A stretch of 64,000 nt of DNA from Aurantimonas sp965217685. GTDB lineage: Bacteria > Pseudomonadota > Alphaproteobacteria > Rhizobiales > Rhizobiaceae. The position numbers were made by a program, and so were the translations under genes. Below the pieces are notes generated by a model, which made no database searches, was not told where the DNA came from, and saw only the letters and a list, made by a program, of their open reading frames with translations. The stretch is taken from positions 3,162,001-3,226,000 of the forward strand of contig CBDCIZ010000003.1 in assembly GCA_965217685.1 (NCBI GenBank), given 5' to 3'. Shown here piece after piece: positions 35,170-44,065 of the stretch (positions are counted from its first letter, which is position 1; each line of letters starts with the position of its first letter).

Positions 35170-35604
35170 ATGAGCGACGCCGGAAAACCGATCGAGACAC
35201 CTGGGCTCGACGCTCGCGCCACACACGATCTTCAGGCGGTGAAGGACTATCTCGCCGCGTCCATGGCGCCCGATCCCGTGAAGGCCGCCACCCACGTTGC
35301 GGACGGTTTCGTCGTGCGCTTCACCGGCGGCCGGGACTATAACGCGCCGAGTGGCCCGACCGGCTTCAACGCCAGGCGCTATAAATGGGTGAAGAAGCGG
35401 ATCATGCGCTACGACGTGGTGGCTGGCGAGGTCGAGACCATCGTCTACAGCCTGGGCTATCTCTACGGCGAATGGCCGGACGGCACGCCCTTCGACTACA
35501 ACCGCTATGTCGACCGCTTCACTGTCCGCGACGGGTTGATCCTCGACACGGACGTCTGGAACGACAGCGCCGAATGGATTCTCGATCCATCCATCGCGCG
35601 GTGA
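35170..35604 (+). CDS. NTF2/SnoaL-like protein
   Basis: A 144-residue cytosolic protein with the nuclear-transport-factor-2 (SnoaL-like) cone fold pattern: a helical start THDLQAVKDYLAASMAPDPVKAATHVADGFVVRFTGG, then alternating strands VETIVYSLGYLYGEWPDG and NRYVDRFTVRDGLILDTDVWND. Members are small isomerases, hydrolases or ligand-binding proteins, so the role is open. The ATG at 35170 is preferred over 35149. Its stop overlaps the next start (GTGA), which links it with the gamma-glutamyltransferase-like protein. It is divergent from the ABC-racemase operon, and a common regulatory region is likely. Confidence 0.8.
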   Translation: MSDAGKPIETPGLDARATHDLQAVKDYLAASMAPDPVKAATHVADGFVVRFTGGRDYNAPSGPTGFNARRYKWVKKRIMRYDVVAGEVETIVYSLGYLYGEWPDGTPFDYNRYVDRFTVRDGLILDTDVWNDSAEWILDPSIAR

Positions 35605-37205
35605 GCCATCCGAATTCGCGATCGGCGCAGCTTGCGGTCTCGCGGCGCGGCGTCGTCACCAGCCCGCACGGTCTCGCGAGCGAGGCCGGCCGCGCGGTTC
35701 TGGCGCGGGGCGGCAACGCCATCGAGGCAGCCGTGGCAATCGGCGCGGTGCTGGCGGTCACCATGCCGCATTTCTGCGGCCTCGGCGGCGACGCGGTCTG
35801 GCTTGTCGCCGAGGCCGAGAGGCCGGCCCGCTGCTTCCTCGGCATCGGCCAGGCGGCGAAAGCCGCGCCGAAGCCCGGTGGCAATTCGATTCCGTTGCGT
35901 GGGCCCGGCTCGACGGTGACGAGCGCCGCCGTTGTCGACACCTGGGATCATGCGCTCGGGCATTCCCGCGCCCATTGGGGCGGAACCGAGAGCCTCGGCG
36001 CCCTCCTCGAGCCGGCGATCGAACACGCCCGAGCCGGCTTTCCCCTGACCCGGTCCCAGGCGTTCTGGCTCGATTTTCGCGCAAGCGAAAGCCCCGGCTG
36101 GCCGGGTTTCGCCGCGCTGTTCGACTTGTCCGCGACCCACCGTCCGGGCGAGCGTTTCACCCAGCCGGCGCTTGCCGCGACGCTCGAAGCCATCGCCGCA
36201 CATGGCGCCCGCGAATTCTACGAGGGCGCGCTCGCCCGGCGCATTGCCGCCGGCCTTTCAGACGCCGGCTCGCCGCTGGACCTCGCCGATCTCGCCGCGA
36301 CGCGGACCCGCGACGTCGATTCCATCGCGCTCGAACGTCGCGGCCTGACGCTGCTCGCGCCGCCGCCGCCGACGCAAGGGGTGTCGACGCTGCAGATTCT
36401 CGGCATTCTCGACCGGTTCGGCGCGACGGCCGGCCCTGTTCAGGCGGGGTCGGCCGACGACATCCACGCCCAGGTGGAGGCGGTGAAGCAGGCGTTTCTC
36501 GATCGCGGCAGAATTGCCGATCCGGATTTTGCCGGTCAGCCCGTGGACGAGTGGCTGTCCGATCCGCGCCTGTCCGCCAAGGCGGCGGCGATCGATCGCA
36601 AGCGAGCGATGACTTGGCCGCATGTCTTCAAGCCCGGCGACACCGTGTTCTTCGGCGCCGTCGATGCGCAGGGGCGCTGCGCCAGCGTCCTGCAGAGCCT
36701 TTACTACGATTGGGGCAGCGGCGTCGTGGCCGGCGACACGGGTATCCTGTGGCAAAATCGCGGCGCCGCCTTCTCGGTCGATCCGCGGCATCCAAACGCC
36801 GTCGCGCCCGGCAAACGGCCCTTCTATACGCTCAATCCCGGCCTGGCTCTGAAGGCCGGCCGGCCGTATCTCGTCTATGGCACGCAAGGCGCGGACGGAC
36901 AGCCGCAGACGCTGACGACGATCCTGTCGCGGGCGCTCGATCAGAGTGCCGATCCGCTCGAAGCGCTTTCGGCGCCGCGGTTTCTCCTGGGGCGGACCTT
37001 TTCCAACGCCGTCGACAGCCTCAAGATCGAGGCCGATATCGGCGCGGAGGTGATGGCCGAACTTCGCCGGCGCGGCCACGAAATCGCACCGCTGCCGGCC
37101 CGCAGTCCGCTCGCCGGCCAGGCCGGAATGATCCGCATCGGCGACGACGGAACGATCCTCGGCGCGCACGATCCGCGCAGCGACGGGGCGGCGTTGGGGG
37201 TTTAG
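35601..37205 (+). CDS. Gamma-glutamyltransferase-like Ntn hydrolase
   Basis: A 534-residue member of the gamma-glutamyltransferase family, which self-cleaves and hydrolyses or transfers gamma-glutamyl groups. Family features are GVVTSPHGLASEAGRAVLARGGNAIEAAVA at the N-terminus, PHFCGLGGDA, and GDTVFFGAVDAQGRCAS, where Thr348 is the likely nucleophile. NPGLALKAGRPYLVYGTQGADGQPQ matches the C-terminal subunit. The start is GTG at 35601, overlapping the upstream stop. No signal peptide is visible, so it is probably cytosolic, unlike classical periplasmic Ggt. The substrate may be an amide rather than glutathione; acylases of this family exist. Confidence 0.87.
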   Translation: MSHPNSRSAQLAVSRRGVVTSPHGLASEAGRAVLARGGNAIEAAVAIGAVLAVTMPHFCGLGGDAVWLVAEAERPARCFLGIGQAAKAAPKPGGNSIPLRGPGSTVTSAAVVDTWDHALGHSRAHWGGTESLGALLEPAIEHARAGFPLTRSQAFWLDFRASESPGWPGFAALFDLSATHRPGERFTQPALAATLEAIAAHGAREFYEGALARRIAAGLSDAGSPLDLADLAATRTRDVDSIALERRGLTLLAPPPPTQGVSTLQILGILDRFGATAGPVQAGSADDIHAQVEAVKQAFLDRGRIADPDFAGQPVDEWLSDPRLSAKAAAIDRKRAMTWPHVFKPGDTVFFGAVDAQGRCASVLQSLYYDWGSGVVAGDTGILWQNRGAAFSVDPRHPNAVAPGKRPFYTLNPGLALKAGRPYLVYGTQGADGQPQTLTTILSRALDQSADPLEALSAPRFLLGRTFSNAVDSLKIEADIGAEVMAELRRRGHEIAPLPARSPLAGQAGMIRIGDDGTILGAHDPRSDGAALGV

Positions 37206-37314
37206 CCGCTCCTGGTCGATGTCGGACCCGATGCAGGTCGGGGATGACCCAGACATGACTTGCCCGGCGAATACGAATGCGATTATCAGCCTTTACACGC
37301 CTTGCGCTCCATCC

Positions 37315-38031
37315 ATGAAAAGACTGCAACCGCCAATGAAACCGCCCAAGGACGCCGCCGATCGCGTAAGCCGCATTTGCGCGGCTATTCGCAGGGCGAT
37401 CATCGAGCGGGCGCTGTCGCCGGGCGACAAGCTGCCGGAGGACGCGCTCGGCGAGCGCTTCGGCGTCAGCCGCACGATCGCCCGGCAGGCGCTGGGGCAG
37501 CTTTCGGCCGAAGGTCTCGTCGATCTGCGCCGCAACCGCATCGCGGTCGTCGCGACCCCGACCTTCGAGGAGGCGCGCGACACCTTCGACATCCGCATCG
37601 AGCTCGAGCGGCTGGTGGTCCGGCATCTGGCCGGTCGGCTGACAGCCGCGCAGGTGGCCGAACTGAAGGCGCATATCGAGGCGCAGGTCACGGCCAGCGA
37701 GGAGCCGGAGACGACCTCGATTCGGCTCGCCACCGATTTCCACGTGCTGCTCGCCCGCATGACCGGCAAGCCGATCCTCGTGCGCTACGTCAGCGAGGTC
37801 GCCTATCGCAGCGGCCTGTCGCTCTCGGCCTATGGCCGGCCCCATTCGACCGAATGCGCGATCAACGAGCACCGCGAGCTGATCGTCGCCCTGGCGGATG
37901 GCGACCGCGACGAGGCGATGCGGCTGATGAGCCATCATCTGGAAGCCGTCGCCGAACGTGCCGCTCTGGTAAGGCCGGATGCCCGAGCGAAGAACCTGAT
38001 CGAGATCCTCGCTCCCTACGTCGAGGGCTGA
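37315..38031 (+). CDS. GntR-family regulator with FCD domain
   Basis: A 238-residue transcription factor. The winged helix-turn-helix spans residues about 10-75 (AIIERALSPGDKLPEDALGERFGVSRTIARQAL ... GLVDLRRNRIAVV). The FCD ligand domain follows, with ATDFHVLLARMTGKPILVRYV and ECAINEHRELIVALADGDRDEAMRLMSHHLEAV; the His and Asp residues there usually bind a metal that contacts a carboxylate ligand. Several ATG codons are possible (37219, 37315, 37336). It is located between the gamma-glutamyltransferase-like gene and the amino-acid-type ABC genes, so one or both are probable targets. Confidence 0.88.
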   Translation: MKRLQPPMKPPKDAADRVSRICAAIRRAIIERALSPGDKLPEDALGERFGVSRTIARQALGQLSAEGLVDLRRNRIAVVATPTFEEARDTFDIRIELERLVVRHLAGRLTAAQVAELKAHIEAQVTASEEPETTSIRLATDFHVLLARMTGKPILVRYVSEVAYRSGLSLSAYGRPHSTECAINEHRELIVALADGDRDEAMRLMSHHLEAVAERAALVRPDARAKNLIEILAPYVEG

Positions 38032-38505
38032 GGCCGAGAACCGAACGCAAGCGTTTTTGCGGTGCCGGATGTCCGTCCGGCAATCTTTGCGCGGCGCCCC
38101 ATGCGCCCATTCCTGCGCTCAGTTCCCATGCGGCCCCATGCACACGTCCAACCCGCCAGGCTGGAGCATGCGCCGCTCAATCGGATGGTCATCCGACCGG
38201 TTGGGAGGGCTGGCTCGATCTCACGGCGCATTTCCACCGATGCCGGCAAAAGCGTTCGCAGCTTGCTCTCGCTATCTCGTCCGGCACTGCCGTTGCCGGT
38301 TTGCTCGGCCAGGGGATGGTCTTGCAATCCCGTTGAAATCGCATACAGTTTCGATGCCAAAGTGTATGCGAAAAATTTGAGCAGAACCCTGCCGCCCGAT
38401 TGGGCAAATTCGCGGGCAATCTGCCGATCGAGGACACGCCTTCCTTCGCCTTCGGGCTCGCCGGCATGGCGGCCCCTTTTCAACCTTTCGATTGGAGACC
38501 CCGGC
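38032..38505. other. Gene-free region before the amino-acid ABC operon
   Basis: The 474 bases between the GntR gene and the binding-protein gene contain no credible protein gene. GGAGACC near 38494 is the ribosome site of the next gene. The operon promoter and regulator sites are presumably here, but I could not identify them. Confidence 0.35.
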
Positions 38506-39297
38506 ATGATCCGCAGAACCCTTCTCGCAGCGGCCGCAGCGTTGCTCGTCGTCGCCGGCCCGGCCGCGGCCAAGAGCCTGACCGTCGGCGCCAATATCGG
38601 CAACGTGCCCTGGGAGTTTCAGGACGCCTCCGGCAATATCGTCGGCTTCGAGATCGATCTCGCCAAGGAAGTCGGCAAGCGGCTCGGCTACGACGAGGTG
38701 ACCTTCGAGAACGTGCCGTTCAACGGCCTGTTCTCGGCCGTCCAGTCGGGCCGCATCGATGCCGCGGTCTCGTCGATCACCATCACCGACGAACGGCTGA
38801 AATCGGTCTCCTTCGCCCAGCCCTACTACGACAGCGACCAGTCGCTGGCGACCAAGGTCGATAGCGGCATCAAGAGTTCGGCCGACCTGAAGGGCAAGAC
38901 CGTCGGCGTCGACACCGGCTCGACCGGCGACATCTACGCCACCAAGCGCACCGACGAATGGCGCCTTGCCGGCATCAGCCGCTACGAAGGTTTGTCCCCG
39001 GCGATGCTCGATCTGGCGGCCGGCCGCATCGACGGCTACGTCTCCGACATTCCCGCCGTCGCCTATTACCTCAAGGACAAGCCGGAAATGGCGGTCGTCG
39101 AGCGCCTGAAGACCGGCGAACAATATTCGATGATGTTCGCCAAGGATGCCGAACTTGCCACCAAGGCGAACGAGGCGATCGGTGCCATGAAGAAGGACGG
39201 CTTCATCGCCGACCTGCACAAGACATGGTTCGGCACCGACCCCGAGACGACGACATCGACGGCGGAAGCGCGTGAGATGCCGAAGCCGAAGAGCTGA
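38506..39297 (+). CDS. Polar amino-acid-type ABC transporter substrate-binding protein
   Basis: A 263-residue periplasmic protein of SBP family 3. A signal peptide (residues 1-22, LLAAAAALLVVAGPAAA) precedes the body. The signature GFEIDLAKEVGKRLGYDEVTFENVPFNGLFSAVQSGRIDAAVSSITITDERLKSVSFAQPYYDS is strong: GFEIDLAKEV and the TITDER segment, with Asp/Arg residues that grip the alpha-amino acid group. The GTVGVDTGSTG-like linker also fits. The terminal 20 residues are a Thr/Glu/Lys-rich extension. Permease and ATPase genes follow after a 329-base gap carrying a repeat. Confidence 0.92.
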   Translation: MIRRTLLAAAAALLVVAGPAAAKSLTVGANIGNVPWEFQDASGNIVGFEIDLAKEVGKRLGYDEVTFENVPFNGLFSAVQSGRIDAAVSSITITDERLKSVSFAQPYYDSDQSLATKVDSGIKSSADLKGKTVGVDTGSTGDIYATKRTDEWRLAGISRYEGLSPAMLDLAAGRIDGYVSDIPAVAYYLKDKPEMAVVERLKTGEQYSMMFAKDAELATKANEAIGAMKKDGFIADLHKTWFGTDPETTTSTAEAREMPKPKS

Positions 39298-39368
39298 GGG
39301 GGCGGCCTTTTTGGGTAACCTGTCCTCTCGACTTTCGATTGGGGAGGCCGCCGCATTCCCCGCCGCTT

Positions 39369-39495
39369 CGTCATCCTCGGGCTTGTCCCGAGGATCTTCG
39401 GCGGTTTTTCATCTCGCCGCATTGTCACGGTCTTCAGCCGACGATTTGCTCGGCCAGGGCGGCAGTAGATCCTTGGGACAAGCCCAAGGATGACG
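39369..39495. repeat. Complete MITE-like hairpin repeat (127 bp)
   Basis: The 28-base left arm (39369-39396, beginning CGTCATCCTCGGGCTTGTCC) and the right arm (39468-39495, inverted) agree at 26 of 28 positions. Each arm is itself a hairpin (ATCCTCGGG / CCCGAGGAT around CTTGT). It separates the binding-protein gene from the permease gene and related copies occur at 8743 and 17786. Confidence 0.75.
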
Positions 39496-39626
39496 GCGAT
39501 TAAAGAGTTTCGTGTGTTCTGCGTCGTTGGATAGGTTTGACGGTGACGCTTCGTTTCGCTGAGGTTTGAGGCGGACATGCCCGCAATCCTCACTGCTGGC
39601 CAAATCTTCTCAGACCGAAAGACCCG

Positions 39627-40301
39627 ATGGATATCGTCTCGACCTTCTTCAACGTCGATGTTCTGATCCGGTCCATGCCGCTGCTGCTGCAAGGGCTGTG
39701 GCGAACGATCGCGCTGGGGGTGCTGTCGATCGTGCTCGGTCTTCTCGGTGGGCTGATCCTTGCGCTGATGCGGCTCTATGGCGGGCGGCTTTTGCGGTTC
39801 ATCGTCATCGCTTATGTCGACGTGTTCAGGGCGTTGCCGGTTCTGGTCTGGCTGGTCATCGTCTATTACGCGCTGCCCTTCGTCGGCATCCGGCTGTCGG
39901 CTTTTGCGTCGGCCACGACGGCGCTGACGATGATTTCCAGCGCCTATACGGCGGAGATCTACCGGGCGGGCATCGAGGCGGTGCCGCGCGGTCAGTTCGA
40001 GGCGGCGCAGGCGATCGGGCTCAGGCAGTTCGACCTGATGCGCGACGTCGTGTTGCCGCAGGCGATCCGCATCGTCATCCCGCCGCTGACCAACAATTCG
40101 ATCAACGTCATGAAGGACACCGCGCTCGCCTCGGTGGTGGCGCTGCCGGACCTTCTCAAGCAGGCGACCCAGGCGCAGGCGCTGGCCGCCAATCCGACGC
40201 CGCTGATCGGCGCGGCGATCCTTTATCTCATCCTGCTCCTGCCGCTGGTGCGGCTGGTGGCGGTCTTCGAGGCCCGCTATCAGCGGCGAGGAGCCCGGTG
40301 A
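39627..40301 (+). CDS. Amino-acid-type ABC transporter permease
   Basis: A 224-residue HisM/GlnP-type permease. The N-terminal family segment LLLQGLWRTIALGVLSIVLGLLGGLILALMRL is followed by FRALPVLVWLVIVYYALPFVGI. The EAA loop is EAAQAIGLRQFDLMRDVVLPQAIRIVIPPLTNN, with the conserved KDTALASVVALPDLL after it. Only one permease gene is present, so it probably forms a homodimer. Its stop TGA shares a base with the ATPase ATG, so translation is coupled. The binding protein is upstream beyond the repeat. Confidence 0.93.
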   Translation: MDIVSTFFNVDVLIRSMPLLLQGLWRTIALGVLSIVLGLLGGLILALMRLYGGRLLRFIVIAYVDVFRALPVLVWLVIVYYALPFVGIRLSAFASATTALTMISSAYTAEIYRAGIEAVPRGQFEAAQAIGLRQFDLMRDVVLPQAIRIVIPPLTNNSINVMKDTALASVVALPDLLKQATQAQALAANPTPLIGAAILYLILLLPLVRLVAVFEARYQRRGAR

Positions 40302-41071
40302 TGGCAGAGGCGACGCCGGCAAATGCGACGACGGCTGCCCGCCCGATCATCGAGATGCGCGGCGTCGGCAAGCGCTTCGGGAGGTTCGAGGCCCTGAAGA
40401 ACGTTGACCTGACGGTGGCCGAAGGCGAGGTGGTCGTGCTTCTCGGCCCCTCCGGTTCCGGCAAGTCGACGTTGATCCGCTGCATCAATCTCCTCGAGCA
40501 GTACAACAGCGGCGAGGTCATCGTCGACGGCGTGCGCGTCGAGAAGGGCCAGCGTCTTCATGCGGTGCGCGAGGAGGTCGCGATGGTCTTTCAGGCCTTC
40601 AACCTCTTCCCCAACCACACCGTCCTCGACAATGTCGCGCTCGGGCCGGTCCGTGTGCGAAAACTCTCCTGGGCCGACGGCCGCGCGCGCGCCATGCGGC
40701 TTCTGGAGCGGGTCGGTATCGCCGAGCAGGCGGAGAAATATCCGAGCCAGCTCTCCGGCGGCCAGCAGCAGCGCGTCGGCATTGCCCGCGCGCTGGCGAT
40801 GGAGCCGAAGATCCTGCTCTTCGACGAGCCGACCTCGGCGCTCGATCCGGAGATGGTCGGTGAGGTGCTCGACGTCATCAAGGGGCTTGCCGGCGAGAAG
40901 GTGACCATGCTGCTCGTCACTCACGAGATGGGGTTCGCGCGTCAGGTCGCCGACCGCATCGTCTTCATGGAGGCCGGCGAGATCAACGAGATCGCAACGC
41001 CCGAAGCCTTCTTCGCCAACCCCTCCAGCGAACGCGCCAGAGCGTTCCTCGACGCAGTTCTCAATCACTGA
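40301..41071 (+). CDS. Amino-acid-type ABC transporter ATP-binding protein
   Basis: A 256-residue ATPase of the GlnQ/HisP type. Walker A is LLGPSGSGKSTLIRCINLLE, the Q-loop is MVFQAFNLFPNHTVLDNV, the signature is LSGGQQQRVGIARALAMEPK, Walker B is LLFDEPTSALDPEMVGEVLDV and the switch region is LLVTHEMGFARQVADR. These are the standard motifs of polar amino-acid importers. The ATG at 40301 overlaps the permease stop. The PLP-enzyme gene follows 57 bases on, suggesting that uptake is linked to the two downstream enzymes. Confidence 0.94.
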   Translation: MAEATPANATTAARPIIEMRGVGKRFGRFEALKNVDLTVAEGEVVVLLGPSGSGKSTLIRCINLLEQYNSGEVIVDGVRVEKGQRLHAVREEVAMVFQAFNLFPNHTVLDNVALGPVRVRKLSWADGRARAMRLLERVGIAEQAEKYPSQLSGGQQQRVGIARALAMEPKILLFDEPTSALDPEMVGEVLDVIKGLAGEKVTMLLVTHEMGFARQVADRIVFMEAGEINEIATPEAFFANPSSERARAFLDAVLNH

Positions 41072-41128
41072 ATTTCCGATCTCCGGCGATGTGCGAACAC
41101 GCGCCGCCGTCTCTTCGAAAGGCTGCTC

Positions 41129-42376
41129 ATGACCCTCGACATGGATTTCGTCCGCCGCCAGTTCCCGGCGCTCTCCGGCGACTGGGTGTTCATGGACAAT
41201 GCCGGCGGGTCGCAGGTTCTGCAGCGCGTTGCCGACCGGGTGTCGGACTATCTCTTGACCTCCAACGTCCAGACCGGCGCGACCTACGCGCCGAGCCAGC
41301 GCTCGACCGACCGGGTGCGCGAGGCCCGCAAGGCCTTCGCCCGCTTCGTCAACGCGAACGACGCCTCCGAGATCGTCATGGGCGCCTCGACGACAATGCT
41401 GATCCGCATCCTGTCGGAGGCGATGACCGGCAAGCTGAAATCCGGCGACGAGATCATCGTCACCAACACCGATCACGAATCCAACATCGGCCCCTGGCTT
41501 CGTCATGAGGCGCGAGGCGTGAAGATCGTCGTGTGGAAGGCCAACCCCGAGACGTTCGAGCTCGAACTCGACGATCTGAAGGCGCTGATGACCGCGCGCA
41601 CGAAGCTCGTCTGCGTCACCCACGTCTCCAACATCCTCGGCACGATCAATCCGATCGCCGCCATCGCCGCCATTGCCCATGACGGCGGCGCCGAACTCTG
41701 CGTCGACGCGGTCGCCTTCGCCCCGCACCGGGCGATCGACGTGCAGGCGTTCGGCGCCGACTACTACGTGTTTTCCGCCTACAAGGTGTTCGGGCCGCAT
41801 TTCGGCGTGATGTGGGGGAAGAAGGACAAGCTTCTGGAACTCGACAACATCTACCATTTCTTCTTCGGCAAGGACTCCGTGCCGTACAAGCTGGAGCCGG
41901 GCAATATCAATTACGAGCTCGCGCACGGCGCCGTCGGCGCGATCGACTATGTGGAAGAGCTGGGCGCTCAAGCGGGAGCCGGCCAGGGGGAAGCAGGCCA
42001 GGGGGAAGCAAAAGGCCGCGCGGCGATAGAAGCTGGTTTTGTCGCCATCGCCGAGCAGGAGCGGGCGATCACGGCGCAGCTCCTCGACTTTCTGGAGAGC
42101 CGCAATTCGGTTCGGGTCATTGGCAAGCCGACGAGTGCCATCGACGCGCGGGTGGCGACGGTCAGCTTCACCGTCGAGGGCCGGCATTCCAAAGCCGTGG
42201 TGGACAGGGTCGATCCCCATCACATCGGCATCCGCAATGGCGACTTCTATGCGCGGCGGCTGGTCGACGATCTGGGTCTTTCGCCGAACGGCGGCGTGGT
42301 GCGGGTTTCCATGGTCCACTACAACACCGCCGAAGAGGTCGATCGCCTGATCGCCGCGCTCGAGCCGTCGCTCTGA
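41129..42376 (+). CDS. Class V aminotransferase-fold, cysteine-desulfurase-like protein without active-site Cys
   Basis: A 415-residue PLP enzyme of the NifS/CsdA-like superfamily. The PLP Lys is Lys219 in VFSAYKVFGPH; TDHESNIGPWL (His stacking on PLP) and CVDAVAFAPHRAIDV (Asp) are also present. In SufS/CsdA a catalytic Cys lies in a loop near RAGHHCAQP. The matching region here reads GIRNGDFYARRL, and the only Cys residues are 162 and 191. Sulfur transfer is therefore unlikely; a lyase, epimerase or deacylating role is possible. Residues about 279-297 are an insertion made by a perfect 15-bp tandem duplication (41981-42010). It is followed by the hydantoinase gene. Confidence 0.83.
   Translation: MTLDMDFVRRQFPALSGDWVFMDNAGGSQVLQRVADRVSDYLLTSNVQTGATYAPSQRSTDRVREARKAFARFVNANDASEIVMGASTTMLIRILSEAMTGKLKSGDEIIVTNTDHESNIGPWLRHEARGVKIVVWKANPETFELELDDLKALMTARTKLVCVTHVSNILGTINPIAAIAAIAHDGGAELCVDAVAFAPHRAIDVQAFGADYYVFSAYKVFGPHFGVMWGKKDKLLELDNIYHFFFGKDSVPYKLEPGNINYELAHGAVGAIDYVEELGAQAGAGQGEAGQGEAKGRAAIEAGFVAIAEQERAITAQLLDFLESRNSVRVIGKPTSAIDARVATVSFTVEGRHSKAVVDRVDPHHIGIRNGDFYARRLVDDLGLSPNGGVVRVSMVHYNTAEEVDRLIAALEPSL
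41981..42010 (+). repeat. 15-bp tandem duplication inside the PLP-enzyme gene
   Basis: Two perfect head-to-tail copies of GGCCAGGGGGAAGCA add the in-frame residues GQGEAGQGEA to a surface-loop-like part of the protein. Being a multiple of three, the repeat keeps the frame. Confidence 0.8.
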
Positions 42377-42438
42377 CGACGATCCGACCAAGCCAAACCG
42401 ATCCCCTCGAACTGCCCCGCCAACCCGAGTCATTTTCC

Positions 42439-43857
42439 ATGCGTTTCGACCTTGCCATCGTCAACGGCACCATCGCGACCGCCGCCGACGTCTTCGTCGC
42501 CGATATCGGCATCAGGGACGGCGTCATTGCCCAGATCGGCGGCGACGTGTCCGATGCGACAAAGGTTCTCGACGCGGCCGGGCAATACGTTCTGCCCGGC
42601 GGCATCGACAGCCATGTCCACATCGCGCAACCCTCGGGCCCGGGCATCGTCATGGCCGACGATTTCGAAAGCGGCACCCGCTCGGCGCTGTTCGGCGGCA
42701 ACACCACGATCCTGCCCTTCTGCCTGCAGGAGAAGGGCCGTTCGCTGCGCGAGGCGCTGACCGCCTATCACGCGCTCGCCGCCGGCAACTGCTACACCGA
42801 CGTCTCCTTCCACCTCATCGTCTGCGACCCGAGCGAAGCGGTGCTCGGCCAGGAGCTGCCGGCGCTGGTCGAGGATGGCTACACCTCCTTCAAGGTGTTC
42901 ATGACCTACGAGGACCTGCGGCTCAACGACGGCCAGATTCTGCAGACAATGGACGTCGCCCGGCGCACCGGCGCGCTGGTCATGGTCCATTGCGAGAACG
43001 AGGACGCGATTCGCTATCTGATCGGCCGGCACGAGGCCGAGGGCGAGGTCGCGCCGAAGGCCCACGCGACCACACGGCCGATCGCCGTCGAGCGCGAGGC
43101 GACGCACCGGGCGGTGTCGCTCGCCGAAGTGGCCGAGGTGCCGCTGGTCATTGTCCATGTGTCCAACGGCGAATCCATGCTGGAGATCGAACGGGCGCGG
43201 GCGAGGGGCCAGAAGGTCATCGGCGAGACGTGCCCGCAATATCTGATGCTCACCGCCGACGATCTCGACGGCATGGACTGGGAGGGGGCCAAGTTCGTCT
43301 GCTCGCCGCCGCCGCGCGACAAGCAAAGTCAGGACGCCTGCTGGGACGGGATCGAGCGCGGCGTCTTCGAGCTGTTCTCCTCGGACCATTGCCCGTTTCG
43401 CTACGACGATCCGGCCGGCAAGCTGAATCCCAAGGGCGCCAGGCATTTTCGCCACATCCCGAACGGCATTCCCGGTGTCGAGTTGCGGCTGCCGATCCTG
43501 TTTTCCGAAGGCGTCGTCAAGGGGCGCATCGACCTGGAACGCTTCGTGGCGTTGACGGCGACAAACCAGGCCAAAACCTATGGCCTTTATCCGCAGAAGG
43601 GCACGATCGCGATCGGCACGGACGCGGACTTGACGCTCTGGGACCCTGGGCTGAAGCGGACGGTCCGGCACGAAGCCATGCACGACGGCGCCGATTATTC
43701 ACCCTATGAGGGGCTGGAACTGACCGGTTGGCCCGTCACAGTCGTTCTCGGCGGCAAGGTGATGATCGAGGACGGCGAACTCCTCGGCAGGAAAGGCGAC
43801 GGCCGCTACCGCTCACGCGGGCGCTCGCTCGTGGCCGCGCAGGCGTCGCGGGCCTGA
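42439..43857 (+). CDS. D-hydantoinase / dihydropyrimidinase
   Basis: A 472-residue cyclic-amide hydrolase that opens hydantoins or dihydropyrimidines to N-carbamoyl amino acids. All binuclear-metal ligands are visible: His59 and His61 (GIDSHVHIAQP), the carboxylated Lys152 (SFKVFMTY), His184 (VMVHCEN), His240 (VIVHVSNG) and Asp316 (SSDHCPF). The Tyr-containing loop TSFKVFMTYEDLRL and SPPPRDK also fit the family. The ATG at 42439 gives the usual start FDLAIVNGTIATA. It lies 62 bases after the PLP-enzyme gene on the same strand. With the hydantoin racemase at 29856, it suggests hydantoin use. No typical carbamoylase is adjacent. Confidence 0.92.
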   Translation: MRFDLAIVNGTIATAADVFVADIGIRDGVIAQIGGDVSDATKVLDAAGQYVLPGGIDSHVHIAQPSGPGIVMADDFESGTRSALFGGNTTILPFCLQEKGRSLREALTAYHALAAGNCYTDVSFHLIVCDPSEAVLGQELPALVEDGYTSFKVFMTYEDLRLNDGQILQTMDVARRTGALVMVHCENEDAIRYLIGRHEAEGEVAPKAHATTRPIAVEREATHRAVSLAEVAEVPLVIVHVSNGESMLEIERARARGQKVIGETCPQYLMLTADDLDGMDWEGAKFVCSPPPRDKQSQDACWDGIERGVFELFSSDHCPFRYDDPAGKLNPKGARHFRHIPNGIPGVELRLPILFSEGVVKGRIDLERFVALTATNQAKTYGLYPQKGTIAIGTDADLTLWDPGLKRTVRHEAMHDGADYSPYEGLELTGWPVTVVLGGKVMIEDGELLGRKGDGRYRSRGRSLVAAQASRA

Positions 43858-44065
43858 CCGGGTGATTCCAGGGCGGCCTGTTGCGACCGGTCGGCGCTGC
43901 GTTTGCCAACGCGACGCGCTCTGGCTTCCGTCTTCGGGTTTGGCGCTGACCGCCGCATCCGTTAGGACGGTAAGAAAACTGCCCGCTTTCTCAAGCTCGC
44001 TGAATGTCCGCGTTCGCGGTGAACGGGCGTTCGAGCATGGCACGCCAAAGACGTAAGGACCCGAC

